Origin: Clostridiales bacterium
GTDB lineage: Bacteria; Bacillota; Clostridia; Oscillospirales; Oscillospiraceae
Assembly: GCA_021199695.1 (NCBI GenBank)
Contig: JAJQHP010000149.1
Coordinates: forward strand, 1-5,771
DNA: 5,771 nt
Reading direction: 5' to 3'
Shown here: piece by piece, positions 1 through 5,578 of the stretch
Position numbering within the stretch: position 1 is the first letter of the stretch
Layout: every line of letters starts with the position of its first letter
The notes under the pieces: generated by a model
Told to the model about the DNA's origin: nothing
The model's input: the letters and a program-made list of their open reading frames with translations, nothing else
Database searches by the model: none
Position numbers and translations under genes: made by a program

Positions 1-1157
1 AACGCAGCGTGGACTTCTGGCTGAAGTATGGCATGGACAGGGAACACGGCGGCGTGTACACCTGCATCGACCGGACGGGCAAAATCTATTCCACCGACAA
101 GAGCGTCTGGATGCAGGGGCGGTGCGGCTGGATCTTCGCCTACCTGTGCACCCAGTACGGCCAGCGCCCTGAGTGGCTGGAGGCATCCCGCTCCTGCCTG
201 GACTTTCTGGAGGAGCACTGCGTCAACCACGACGCCGGAGGACGGCTCTACTTCACTGTCACCGGCGACGGCAGGCCTCTGCGTCAGCGCCGCTACTGCC
301 ACTCTGAGAACTTCTACACCATCGCCAACGCCGAGTATTACGCCAACACCGGCGACATCGTCCGCATTCAGCGGGCACGCCGGGCCTACGACATGGTGTA
401 CAACCTGAACCACGGCCTGATTCAGGACCCCACCGGCCTCGGCCCCAAGACCATCCCGGAGACCCGTTCTAGCCGGGCCTTTGGCGACCCCATGATCTAT
501 CTGAACGTCACCGCCATTATGCGCCGCTGCGACCCGGAGAACATCGCCCTCTACGATCAGCGGGCCCGGGAGTGCGTGGACGAGATTTTGAAATACCACT
601 ACAAGCCGGAGCTGAAGTGTGTGCTGGAGACGGTGGGGGTCAACGGCGAGCTACAGACCGACACCACCGCCGGTCGGGTGGTCAACCCCGGCCACGACAT
701 TGAGGGCAGCTGGTTCCTGGAGGAGCAGGCCAACTACACCGACGACGACTCTCTCCGCCAGGTGGCCCGGAACATCTTCCACAACGCCATCAACGCCGGG
801 TGGGATGAGGAATACGGCGGGCTGCTCTACTTCATCGACTGCATGGGCTGTCCCCCGGAGGCCTATGAGCACGACATGAAGCTCTGGTGGCCCCACAACG
901 AGATTTTGATCGCCTCCATGATGTTCTATCGGGACACCGGGGACGAGCAGTATCTGGACTGGTTCAACAAGACCGCCGACTATGCCGAGCAGCACTTCGC
1001 CGACCCGGAGTACGGCGAGTGGTACGGCTACCTCCGCCGGGACGGTCTGCCCACCATGCCCGCCTGCAAGGGCAGCACCTTCAAGGGTCCCTTCCATGTG
1101 CCCCGCTGCCTGACCACCCTGGACAAGCTCATGGACGAGATCGAGGCAAAATGGTAA
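1..1157 (+). CDS. AGE-family epimerase/isomerase (N-acylglucosamine 2-epimerase-like), 5' partial
   Basis: Likely cytoplasmic sugar 2-epimerase or aldose-ketose isomerase; in this family the typical reaction interconverts N-acetylglucosamine and N-acetylmannosamine, though mannose and cellobiose enzymes share the fold. The frame is already open at the first complete codon (base 3) and reads R-S-V-D-F-W-L-K-Y-G, so the GTG at 9 is an internal Val and the true start lies upstream, probably 10-25 codons away. Counting from that Val as residue 1, I see the family signatures: WMQGR (34-38), the PLRQRRY segment (90-96), NPGHDIEGSWF (226-236) with the presumed catalytic His229 and Glu232, KLWWPHNE (291-298) with Glu298, and KGPFHVPR (359-366) with the second presumed catalytic His363. 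The barrel-type (alpha/alpha)6 domain is complete to the C-terminus and ends at TAA. The regulator gene follows after 53 bases, suggesting one operon. The family call is firm; the substrate is not determined by sequence. Confidence 0.93.
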   Translation, partial: RSVDFWLKYGMDREHGGVYTCIDRTGKIYSTDKSVWMQGRCGWIFAYLCTQYGQRPEWLEASRSCLDFLEEHCVNHDAGGRLYFTVTGDGRPLRQRRYCHSENFYTIANAEYYANTGDIVRIQRARRAYDMVYNLNHGLIQDPTGLGPKTIPETRSSRAFGDPMIYLNVTAIMRRCDPENIALYDQRARECVDEILKYHYKPELKCVLETVGVNGELQTDTTAGRVVNPGHDIEGSWFLEEQANYTDDDSLRQVARNIFHNAINAGWDEEYGGLLYFIDCMGCPPEAYEHDMKLWWPHNEILIASMMFYRDTGDEQYLDWFNKTADYAEQHFADPEYGEWYGYLRRDGLPTMPACKGSTFKGPFHVPRCLTTLDKLMDEIEAKW

Positions 1158-1196
1158 CTTAGTCGCCCCAGGACGCCGCAAATTCACAGCACCCAC

Positions 1197-1204
1197 AAGG
1201 GAGG
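1197..1204 (+). promoter_or_regulatory. Ribosome binding site of the RpiR-type regulator
   Basis: AAGGGAGG lies six bases before the ATG at 1211. It fixes that start over later in-frame Met codons and shows the regulator is translated efficiently from its own site rather than by coupling to the epimerase stop 53 bases upstream. Confidence 0.85.
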
Positions 1205-1210
1205 TATCCA

Positions 1211-2098
1211 ATGACGCCCCAGCAGCAGACGGCAGAAACCAACATCTTCGCCTATATCAGCAACAGCTATCACAACTTCACCACAGCGGAGCGTAAGGTG
1301 GCTGATTATGTGCTCAGCCACAGCACCGAAGTACAGTATATGTCCATCTCCGAGCTGGCGGAGGAGTGCGGCGTGGCGGACGCCACCGTCTCCCGGTTCT
1401 GCCGCCAGCTCAAGCTAAAGGGCTACAACACCTTCAAGCTGGCCCTGGCCAAGGCCACCGTGGCCGAGCAGGGAGCGCCCACCTCCGTCCTAGAGGGGCA
1501 GGAGGGCAACATCGGCCCGGAGGACAGCTTTTCCGAGCTGTGCCGCAAGCTCTACACCGCCCAGACCGCCGCCATCGGCCAGAGCAGGTCCCTCATGCGT
1601 CCGGAGACGGTCACAAAGGCGGTGGACCTGCTGTGGAACGCCCAGCGGGTCTACTGCATGGGTCAGGGCGGCTCCCTGATCCTGTCCTGGCAGGCGGCCC
1701 ATCTGTTCTCCACCGTCTCCCCCAAGTTCCACTTTTCCCAGGACTCCCACCTCCAGGCCACCGCCGCCGCCCTGCTCACCGAGCAGGACGCCATCCTGTT
1801 CTTCTCCTATTCCGGCTCCACCCGGGACATCTCAGAGCTGATGGGGCTGGCCAAAAAGCGGGGGGCGAAGATCGTCCTCATCACCCGCTTTGCCAAGTCC
1901 CCCGGAGCGGTTTGGGCCGACGTGGTGCTCCAGTGCGGCTCCTTTGAGGGCCCACTCCAGCTCAGCAGCATCCCGGCGGAGATGGCCCAGCTGTATGTGG
2001 TGGATGTGCTCTATAACGAGTTCGTCCGCCGTGACCCGGAGGCCGCCCGGAAAAACCAGGAGCTCATCGCAGAGGCCCTGGCCGAGAAGCACTTGTGA
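1211..2098 (+). CDS. RpiR (MurR/RpiR) family transcriptional regulator, HTH plus SIS domain
   Basis: DNA-binding regulator of 295 aa, a normal length for the family. Residues about 10-82 form the N-terminal HTH_6 domain: FTTAERKVADYVL (23-35), then SISELAEECGVADATVSRFCRQL (45-67), where VADATVSRF is the recognition-helix signature, and LKGYNTFKLALAK after it. Residues about 130-270 form the SIS phosphosugar-binding domain, with GQGGS (151-155) and the SYSGSTRD loop (199-206) that in the family contacts the sugar phosphate. The start is set by the strong AAGGGAGG. It sits between the epimerase and the YesL-type gene on the same strand, gaps 53 and 51 bases, so it most likely controls this operon in response to a phosphosugar intermediate such as an N-acetylhexosamine 6-phosphate. 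That ligand is inferred from context only. No operator is visible in the short gaps; the target promoter is probably upstream of the window. Confidence 0.95.
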   Translation: MTPQQQTAETNIFAYISNSYHNFTTAERKVADYVLSHSTEVQYMSISELAEECGVADATVSRFCRQLKLKGYNTFKLALAKATVAEQGAPTSVLEGQEGNIGPEDSFSELCRKLYTAQTAAIGQSRSLMRPETVTKAVDLLWNAQRVYCMGQGGSLILSWQAAHLFSTVSPKFHFSQDSHLQATAAALLTEQDAILFFSYSGSTRDISELMGLAKKRGAKIVLITRFAKSPGAVWADVVLQCGSFEGPLQLSSIPAEMAQLYVVDVLYNEFVRRDPEAARKNQELIAEALAEKHL

Positions 2099-2149
2099 CC
2101 TTCGCTCGGGCCACCGGAAAACCAACGTTACAGTGAGGCAAAGACCGTC

Positions 2150-2809
2150 ATGTTCCGACAAGTATTCGATCCCAACAACCTATTCTGGCGCATCATCAGC
2201 AGGTGTGTGGACCTTGTGGGGCTGAGCGTCTTTTGGGCGGCGCTGAGCCTGCCCGTCGTCACCGTCGGCCCCGCCACCGCCGCCCTGTACTACACGGTGG
2301 TCAAGACCTTCCGCCACGGGGAGGACGGCGCTTTCGGCATCTACTGGCGGGCCTTTGTGCAGAACCTCCGCCGGGGCATCCCCGCCACGCTGATCTTCAT
2401 CCCCGTCCTCCTGCTCGTCTTCTATGGCTATTCGGTCATGTACGCCAACGCCACCAGCGACCTGGGGGTGGTGATGTTCGTGGCCTACTATGTGGCCCTG
2501 GTCGTCCCCATCGGGCTGTTTTGCTATCTGTTTCCCGTCATGGGCCGGTTCGACCTGACGTTAAAGGAGCTGTTCCGCACTTCCTTTGCCCTGTGCCTCC
2601 GGCACCTGCCCACCACCTTCATCCTGGTGCTGCTGGTGGTGGAGCTGGTCATCTTCGTGCTGGAGCAGTGGTGGCCCATCCTCTTTGCGCCGGTGGTGAC
2701 GGCGTTCCTGTTCTCCCTGTTTCTGGAGCGCATCTTCCCCAAATATCTCAGCGAGGAGGAGCGGGCCGTCCTGGAGGATCGGCTGCCGGAGGAGGACGGG
2801 GAGGAGTGA
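2150..2809 (+). CDS. YesL/DUF624 family membrane protein
   Basis: Integral membrane protein of 219 aa, the usual size of the YesL family, whose members sit beside carbohydrate transport and utilization genes in Firmicutes; the molecular role is unknown. Family signatures are clear at the N-terminus: FDPNNLFWR (6-14), then DLVGLSVFWAALSLPVVTVGPATAALYY within 21-48. Hydrophobic segments that look like membrane spans are at about 18-38, 78-98, 105-130, 153-171 and 176-194. A short RGEDG-like element (RHGEDG, 55-60) follows the first span, as is common in the family. The C-terminus is strongly acidic (about 201-219, rich in Glu and Asp) and probably cytoplasmic. The ATG has a modest upstream GTGAGG (2133-2138) with an 11-base spacer. 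It is the last gene of the operon and converges on the minus-strand gene ending at 2954, with a hairpin between them. A part in sugar uptake is inferred from neighbours only. Confidence 0.9.
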   Translation: MFRQVFDPNNLFWRIISRCVDLVGLSVFWAALSLPVVTVGPATAALYYTVVKTFRHGEDGAFGIYWRAFVQNLRRGIPATLIFIPVLLLVFYGYSVMYANATSDLGVVMFVAYYVALVVPIGLFCYLFPVMGRFDLTLKELFRTSFALCLRHLPTTFILVLLVVELVIFVLEQWWPILFAPVVTAFLFSLFLERIFPKYLSEEERAVLEDRLPEEDGEE

Positions 2810-2858
2810 CGCCTCCTTCCCATTTTACCGTGAGGCTCTGCCGCAACGCAAAATAATG

Positions 2859-2890
2859 GCAGCCCATCCGTTTTCCTGCGGATGGGCTGC
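2859..2890. terminator. 32-base perfect hairpin, copy 1; probable bidirectional terminator between convergent genes
   Basis: GCAGCCCATCCG (2859-2870) pairs perfectly with CGGATGGGCTGC (2879-2890) around an 8-base loop, a 12-bp GC-rich stem. Read on the minus strand it is followed by CATTATTTTGC, a fair U-rich tract, so it suits the minus-strand gene ending at 2954. Read on the plus strand it is followed by ATTGTCTGT, a weaker tract that could serve the YesL-type gene ending at 2809. The identical 32 bases recur at 3537-3568. Confidence 0.75.
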
Positions 2891-2953
2891 ATTGTCTGTC
2901 AAAAGGTCATTCTGCGAAAAAAGAGGAACGGTACCCGGTTTGATGAGCAGTCG

Positions 2954-3478
2954 TCAGAGGGCGCTACCCTGCCGCTTACGATCTTCCCATGCGATTTTAT
3001 GCTTCGCCCACCATTCAGGGAACATAGGGTCGTTGGGGGACAGGGTTGGGTCTGTAAGTACACGTCCAGCATCTTGAGTCTTCTTATTAAATGGAGTAAC
3101 AATGCCTATTGCATTTCCTAAATACAAAAACTCCATTATAATCCCATTATTTCTTGTCCAGACTTCACCGGTATATTTTTGAGAAGATGATTTTGGGGTT
3201 ATGGTTGTTATCAAATCCGTTTGGTGACTGGAAGCGATCTGCCCATATAAAAACAGGATCGATTTTTTATCTTTCTTAATCTTGGCTTTGTCAAAGAGCA
3301 CAAACTTTTCGTCCTCTTTGCTGTATCCTAATATTGTTGGAAAAAGAATTGCCCCAACCTTTTCCGCCGTATTTGTATCCGCCAAACATCTTTCAAATAT
3401 TTCCTGCACATTTCGTTCATTTAAGTCGATTGGGGTAAAGCCATTTGTTCTAATTATTTTTCCGTTTTTAAACCCCAT
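2954..3478 (-). CDS. Hypothetical protein in an AT-rich island
   Basis: A 174-aa protein that I do not recognise. It has no signal peptide and no clear membrane span, so it is probably cytoplasmic. It opens with a Lys-rich segment and GFTPIDLNERNVQEIFERC (13-31), has ILFPTILGY (44-52) and a Lys-rich stretch with KKDKKSILFLYGQ, and ends with a Trp/Pro-rich patch (TLSPNDPMFPEWWAKHKIAWE, about 148-168). That tail and the N-terminal motif look like conserved family signatures, but I can attach no function. Evidence that it is real: a strong GAAGGGAGG eight bases before the ATG (plus-strand cat at 3476-3478), a full-length frame in AT-rich DNA where chance ORFs are short, and a terminator-like hairpin 63 bases past the stop. 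Three sampled 60-base lines inside it total 61 G/C of 180 (34%), against 65% in a sampled line of the regulator gene, so it was probably acquired. Upstream there is a lone TTGACA but no matching -10, so its promoter is unclear. Confidence 0.8.
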   Translation of the reverse strand: MGFKNGKIIRTNGFTPIDLNERNVQEIFERCLADTNTAEKVGAILFPTILGYSKEDEKFVLFDKAKIKKDKKSILFLYGQIASSHQTDLITTITPKSSSQKYTGEVWTRNNGIIMEFLYLGNAIGIVTPFNKKTQDAGRVLTDPTLSPNDPMFPEWWAKHKIAWEDRKRQGSAL

Positions 3479-3486
3479 TCCAACAA

Positions 3487-3495
3487 CCTCCCTTC
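3487..3495 (-). promoter_or_regulatory. Ribosome binding site of the island gene
   Basis: On the minus strand this reads GAAGGGAGG, eight bases before the ATG at 3478. Its strength is the main local argument that the AT-rich frame is a translated gene and that this Met is the start. Confidence 0.8.
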
Positions 3496-3536
3496 ACAAA
3501 AGCCGGTCACCCTGTCAAACGCCCTCTGAAACCTCC

Positions 3537-3568
3537 GCAGCCCATCCGTTTTCCTGCGGATGGGCTGC
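3537..3568. terminator. 32-base perfect hairpin, copy 2, downstream of the hydrogenase
   Basis: Identical base for base to 2859-2890 and in the same orientation: GCAGCCCATCCG (3537-3548), 8-base loop, CGGATGGGCTGC (3557-3568). It lies 16 bases past the hydrogenase stop on the minus strand, the expected place for its terminator. However, the bases that follow on that strand (GGAGGTTTCAG) are not U-rich, so termination may be inefficient, or the site may have lost its tract. It also separates the hydrogenase from the next minus-strand gene. Confidence 0.6.
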
Positions 3569-3584
3569 TCTGGTTTCTGGCAGA

Positions 3585-5105
3585 TCAATAGATCAGGTTG
3601 TCCAGCTCCACGATGTACTCCGGCTCGGTGCAGACCTTTTCCTTGGCCTTGTTTGCAAACTGGTTCACGGCGGTCTGGCTCTTGCGGATGGGCTGCATGG
3701 TGCCGGCGCCGGCCACGCAGCCGCCGGGGCAGGCCATGCCCTCCAGCAGATAGCCGTTGTACTTTCCGGCCTTGGCCAGCATCATCATCTTCCGGCAGTC
3801 CCGCAGGCCCTCGGCACTGGTGACCTTCACCTCTCTGTCCGGATACCGGGACTGGATGACGTTGACCACCGAGGCGGCCACGCCGCCGGAGACGGCGAAG
3901 TTCCGTCCGTCACGGGTGGGCTCCAGCGTCTCGGAGGTGTCCTCCGGCATGGTCTCCGGGTCGATGCCCTTGGCGTCGAAGATGCCGTCCAGCTCCTCAA
4001 AGGTGAGGACGAAGTCCACCTCGCTGCGGACGGTGCGGCGCATGGCCTCCAGCTTCTTGGCGGCGCAGGGGCCGAAGAAGGCCACCTTCACCCCGGGCTT
4101 CTTGCTCTTGATGTAGCGGGCGGTCAGGGTCATGGGAGTCAGGGCCATGGAGATGCACTTGGCCTGCTGGGGGAACTGCTTCTTTGCCATGACGGACCAG
4201 GCGGGGCAGCAGGAGGTACCCATAAAGGGCAGCTCCTCCGGGACCTCCCGGACGAAGTCCTCCGCCTCCTGGACGGCGCACAGGTCCGCGCCGATGGCGA
4301 CCTCCACCATGTCGGCAAAGCCCAGGTCCTTAAATGCGGAGCGGAGCTTGCCCACGGTGGCCTTGGGGCCGAACTGTCCCACAAAGGCGGGGGCCACGGC
4401 GGCATAGACCTCTTCCCCGTTCCGGAGAGCGCGGCCCAGCTGATAGATCTGGGACTTGTCGGAGATGGCTCCAAAGGGGCAGTTCACCAGGCACTGGCCG
4501 CAGGAGACGCACTTGTCGTAGTCGATGTCCGCCTTGCCGTTCTCATCGGAGCTGATGGCGTCCATGCCGCAGGCGGCGGCGCAGGGCCGCTCCTGGATGA
4601 TGATGGCGTTGTAGGAGCAGGCCTCCACACAGCGGCCGCACTTGATGCACTTGTCCTGGTCAATGACCGAGCGGCCGTTGAACTTCTCCAGGTGGACCGC
4701 CTTTTTGGGGCAGACCTCCTCGCAGGGGTGGGACAGGCAGCCCTGGCAGCCGTCGGTGACATAGACCCGCTTCTCCGGGCAGGCGTTGCAGGCAAACTTG
4801 ATGACGTTGATCAGGGGAGGGGTGTAATAGGTCTCCGCCTTGTCCGCCTCCTCGATGCCCTGGGACACGGGGGCATGGGCCGCTGCGCTCCGGCTGGGCA
4901 TGCCCATGGCCAGGCGAAGCCGCTCGCCCACGATGGCCCGCTCCAGGAACACGTTGTTCCGGTAGGTCCCGGTCTCCCCGGGGATGATCTTATAGGGCAG
5001 CTCCTCGATGATGTCGGAGGGGGCGTCGCCCTCGTATGCCATCCGCGCGACCTCGCGGAAGATCTGATGCCGGATGCTCTGAACCTTGGTCTCTACGCCT
5101 CTCAT
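3585..5105 (-). CDS. Monomeric [FeFe] hydrogenase, group B-like, with multi-cluster ferredoxin domain
   Basis: Cytoplasmic iron-only hydrogenase of 506 aa that interconverts protons and H2, probably using reduced ferredoxin from fermentation. Residues 1-100 are a helical leader without cysteines. Residues 106-209 hold 16 cysteines: C106/C109, C120/C123/C128/C132, C153/C156/C159/C163, C175/C179 and C199/C202/C205/C209, enough for four [4Fe-4S] clusters; the last two ferredoxin motifs are canonical. The catalytic domain carries all three H-cluster motifs: TSCCPAW (297-303), with C299 as the usual proton-relay Cys and C300 as ligand; GPCAAKKLE (345-353), with C347, K350 and E353; and EGMACPGGCVAGAG (455-468), with C459 and C463. 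Gly before PC, where group A has Met, and GAG where group A has GGG point to group B. The start is supported by AAGGAGG eight bases upstream. Maturases HydE, HydF and HydG must be encoded elsewhere. It is transcribed alone from the promoter near 5260. H2 uptake or sensing rather than evolution cannot be excluded. Confidence 0.95.
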   Translation of the reverse strand: MRGVETKVQSIRHQIFREVARMAYEGDAPSDIIEELPYKIIPGETGTYRNNVFLERAIVGERLRLAMGMPSRSAAAHAPVSQGIEEADKAETYYTPPLINVIKFACNACPEKRVYVTDGCQGCLSHPCEEVCPKKAVHLEKFNGRSVIDQDKCIKCGRCVEACSYNAIIIQERPCAAACGMDAISSDENGKADIDYDKCVSCGQCLVNCPFGAISDKSQIYQLGRALRNGEEVYAAVAPAFVGQFGPKATVGKLRSAFKDLGFADMVEVAIGADLCAVQEAEDFVREVPEELPFMGTSCCPAWSVMAKKQFPQQAKCISMALTPMTLTARYIKSKKPGVKVAFFGPCAAKKLEAMRRTVRSEVDFVLTFEELDGIFDAKGIDPETMPEDTSETLEPTRDGRNFAVSGGVAASVVNVIQSRYPDREVKVTSAEGLRDCRKMMMLAKAGKYNGYLLEGMACPGGCVAGAGTMQPIRKSQTAVNQFANKAKEKVCTEPEYIVELDNLIY

Positions 5106-5240
5106 CAGCGGTTCCTCCTTGCAGTCTGAGCCGTCCCACCGGCCCGATATAGGTAGTCATTGCTAACTCTTTTGACGCATAAGCGGGAAAGACGCCTGAT
5201 CTTCGGTTTCAATCCCCGGAAATCGGCCGCCTCTCGTCCT
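5106..5240 (-). other. Predicted 5' leader (about 135 nt) of the hydrogenase mRNA
   Basis: The distance from the predicted transcription start (about 5240) to the ATG is long. It could fold: on the minus strand CGGCCGAT (plus 5222-5229) can pair with ATCGGGCCG (plus 5140-5148) with one bulged G, enclosing about 73 bases. I recognise no known riboswitch class here and see no convincing small ORF. The AAGGAGG site lies outside the proposed helix. Confidence 0.35.
5114..5120 (-). promoter_or_regulatory. Ribosome binding site of the hydrogenase
   Basis: AAGGAGG on the minus strand, eight bases before the ATG at 5105. It is near-perfect and decides the start over downstream Met codons. Confidence 0.88.
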
Positions 5241-5246
5241 GCTTAA

Positions 5247-5275
5247 AGAATATCTCAGCGGGAGAGGATTGTCAA
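5247..5275 (-). promoter_or_regulatory. Sigma-70/SigA-type promoter of the hydrogenase
   Basis: On the minus strand TTGACA (plus 5270-5275) is followed after exactly 17 bases by TATTCT (plus 5247-5252). The -35 is perfect and the -10 is 5/6 to TATAAT. Transcription is expected to start near 5240. The -35 box overlaps a small inverted repeat, AACCG (5274-5278) and CGGTT (5287-5291), which could be part of an operator. Confidence 0.82.
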
Positions 5276-5291
5276 CCGTTTTCCGGCGGTT

Positions 5292-5309
5292 TTGTGATTT
5301 TTTTCACAG
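5292..5309. promoter_or_regulatory. Palindromic operator, Rex-like (or CRP/FNR-type) site upstream of the hydrogenase promoter
   Basis: TTGTGA, six T residues, then TCACAG: an 18-base palindrome that matches TTGTGA-N6-TCACAA at 11 of 12 arm positions. This is the form of sites bound by the NADH/NAD+-sensing repressor Rex. The inner TGTGA-N6-TCACA equally fits the CRP half-site rule. The site ends 16 bases upstream of the -35 box, and its centre falls at about -60.5 from the predicted start, an activator position for CRP/FNR-type proteins; Rex sites more often overlap the promoter. Which protein binds is undetermined. Confidence 0.6.
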
Positions 5310-5336
5310 ATGATGTGGTGGGTTTGTGGGGTGGCC

Positions 5337-5555
5337 CTTGGCTCCCTCCTTGAGGGAGCTGGCTGCCCGAAGGGCAGACTGAGGGAGTGCAGCACGCACT
5401 ACCGACACGCTGGATGCTTACGGCGAATTCGCACCGACCTCCCAACGAATTCGCCCGAACGCCTTTCTTGTTGTAGGTGCCTGCTGCACCCCTCCACCGG
5501 CTTGCGCCGGTCCCCCTCTACCGCTTTGCGGCACTTACGCCCTTTCAGGGGAGGT
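5337..5555. repeat. Composite hairpin repeat element 1 (MITE-like)
   Basis: The left end has two adjacent hairpins: GCTCCCTC (5341-5348)/GAGGGAGC (5352-5359), and CTGCCC (5363-5368)/GGGCAG (5372-5377) around a GAA loop, then TGAGGGAG and TGCAGCACGCAC. The core holds a perfect 10-bp inverted repeat, GGCGAATTCG (5422-5431)/CGAATTCGCC (5446-5455). The right end is in inverse order: GTGCCTGCTGCA (5478-5489), hairpin ACCGGC/GCCGGT (5496-5511), hairpin CCGC/GCGG (5521-5531) and CCCT/AGGG (5540-5550). There is no coding sequence; the 113-codon frames here are repeat artefacts. The right boundary is approximate. Confidence 0.7.
5421..5455 (+). repeat. Core direct repeat of element 1 (partner at 5659-5693)
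   Basis: The 35 bases from CGGCGAATTCGCACC to ACGAATTCGCC match 5659-5693 at 30 of 35 positions with no gaps. This links the interiors of the two elements as well as their ends, so they are diverged copies of one unit in the same orientation. Confidence 0.75.
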
Positions 5556-5578
5556 AGTGGCGGCGATTCCTCCAGCCT

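Noticed and set aside
651..1211. A 186-codon minus-strand frame antisense to the epimerase
   Set aside because: The product has Val/Gly/Leu-rich shadow composition, while the plus-strand frame carries complete family motifs.
2856..3121. Small frames of 67-79 codons on both strands around the first hairpin
   Set aside because: They translate the hairpin itself or shadow the 3' end of the island gene in other frames, with no good start signals.
3512..3520. TTTGACAGG on the minus strand as a -35 box for the island gene
   Set aside because: No -10-like sequence lies 16-18 bases downstream; that position is taken by the ribosome binding site.
2896..3529. CTGTCAAA at 2896-2903 and 3512-3519, and the inverted pair TCAGAGGGCG (2954-2963) and CGCCCTCTGA (3520-3529), as possible ends of the inserted cassette
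   Set aside because: The matches are 8 and 10 bases only, do not extend, and are not placed symmetrically about the hairpins; one overlaps the stop codon of the island gene. Chance is sufficient, though the 10-base pair should be rechecked if an empty site is found.
3282..5129. A 615-codon open frame on the plus strand across the hydrogenase locus
   Set aside because: It is antisense to the motif-verified hydrogenase, its product is low-complexity Gly/Ala/Leu/His-rich, it has no ribosome binding site, and it runs across the hairpin and the island gene. It is an artefact of GC-rich codon use.
5206..5213. GTTTCAAT, which resembles the end of some CRISPR repeats
   Set aside because: It occurs once, with no repeated unit or regular spacers anywhere near it.
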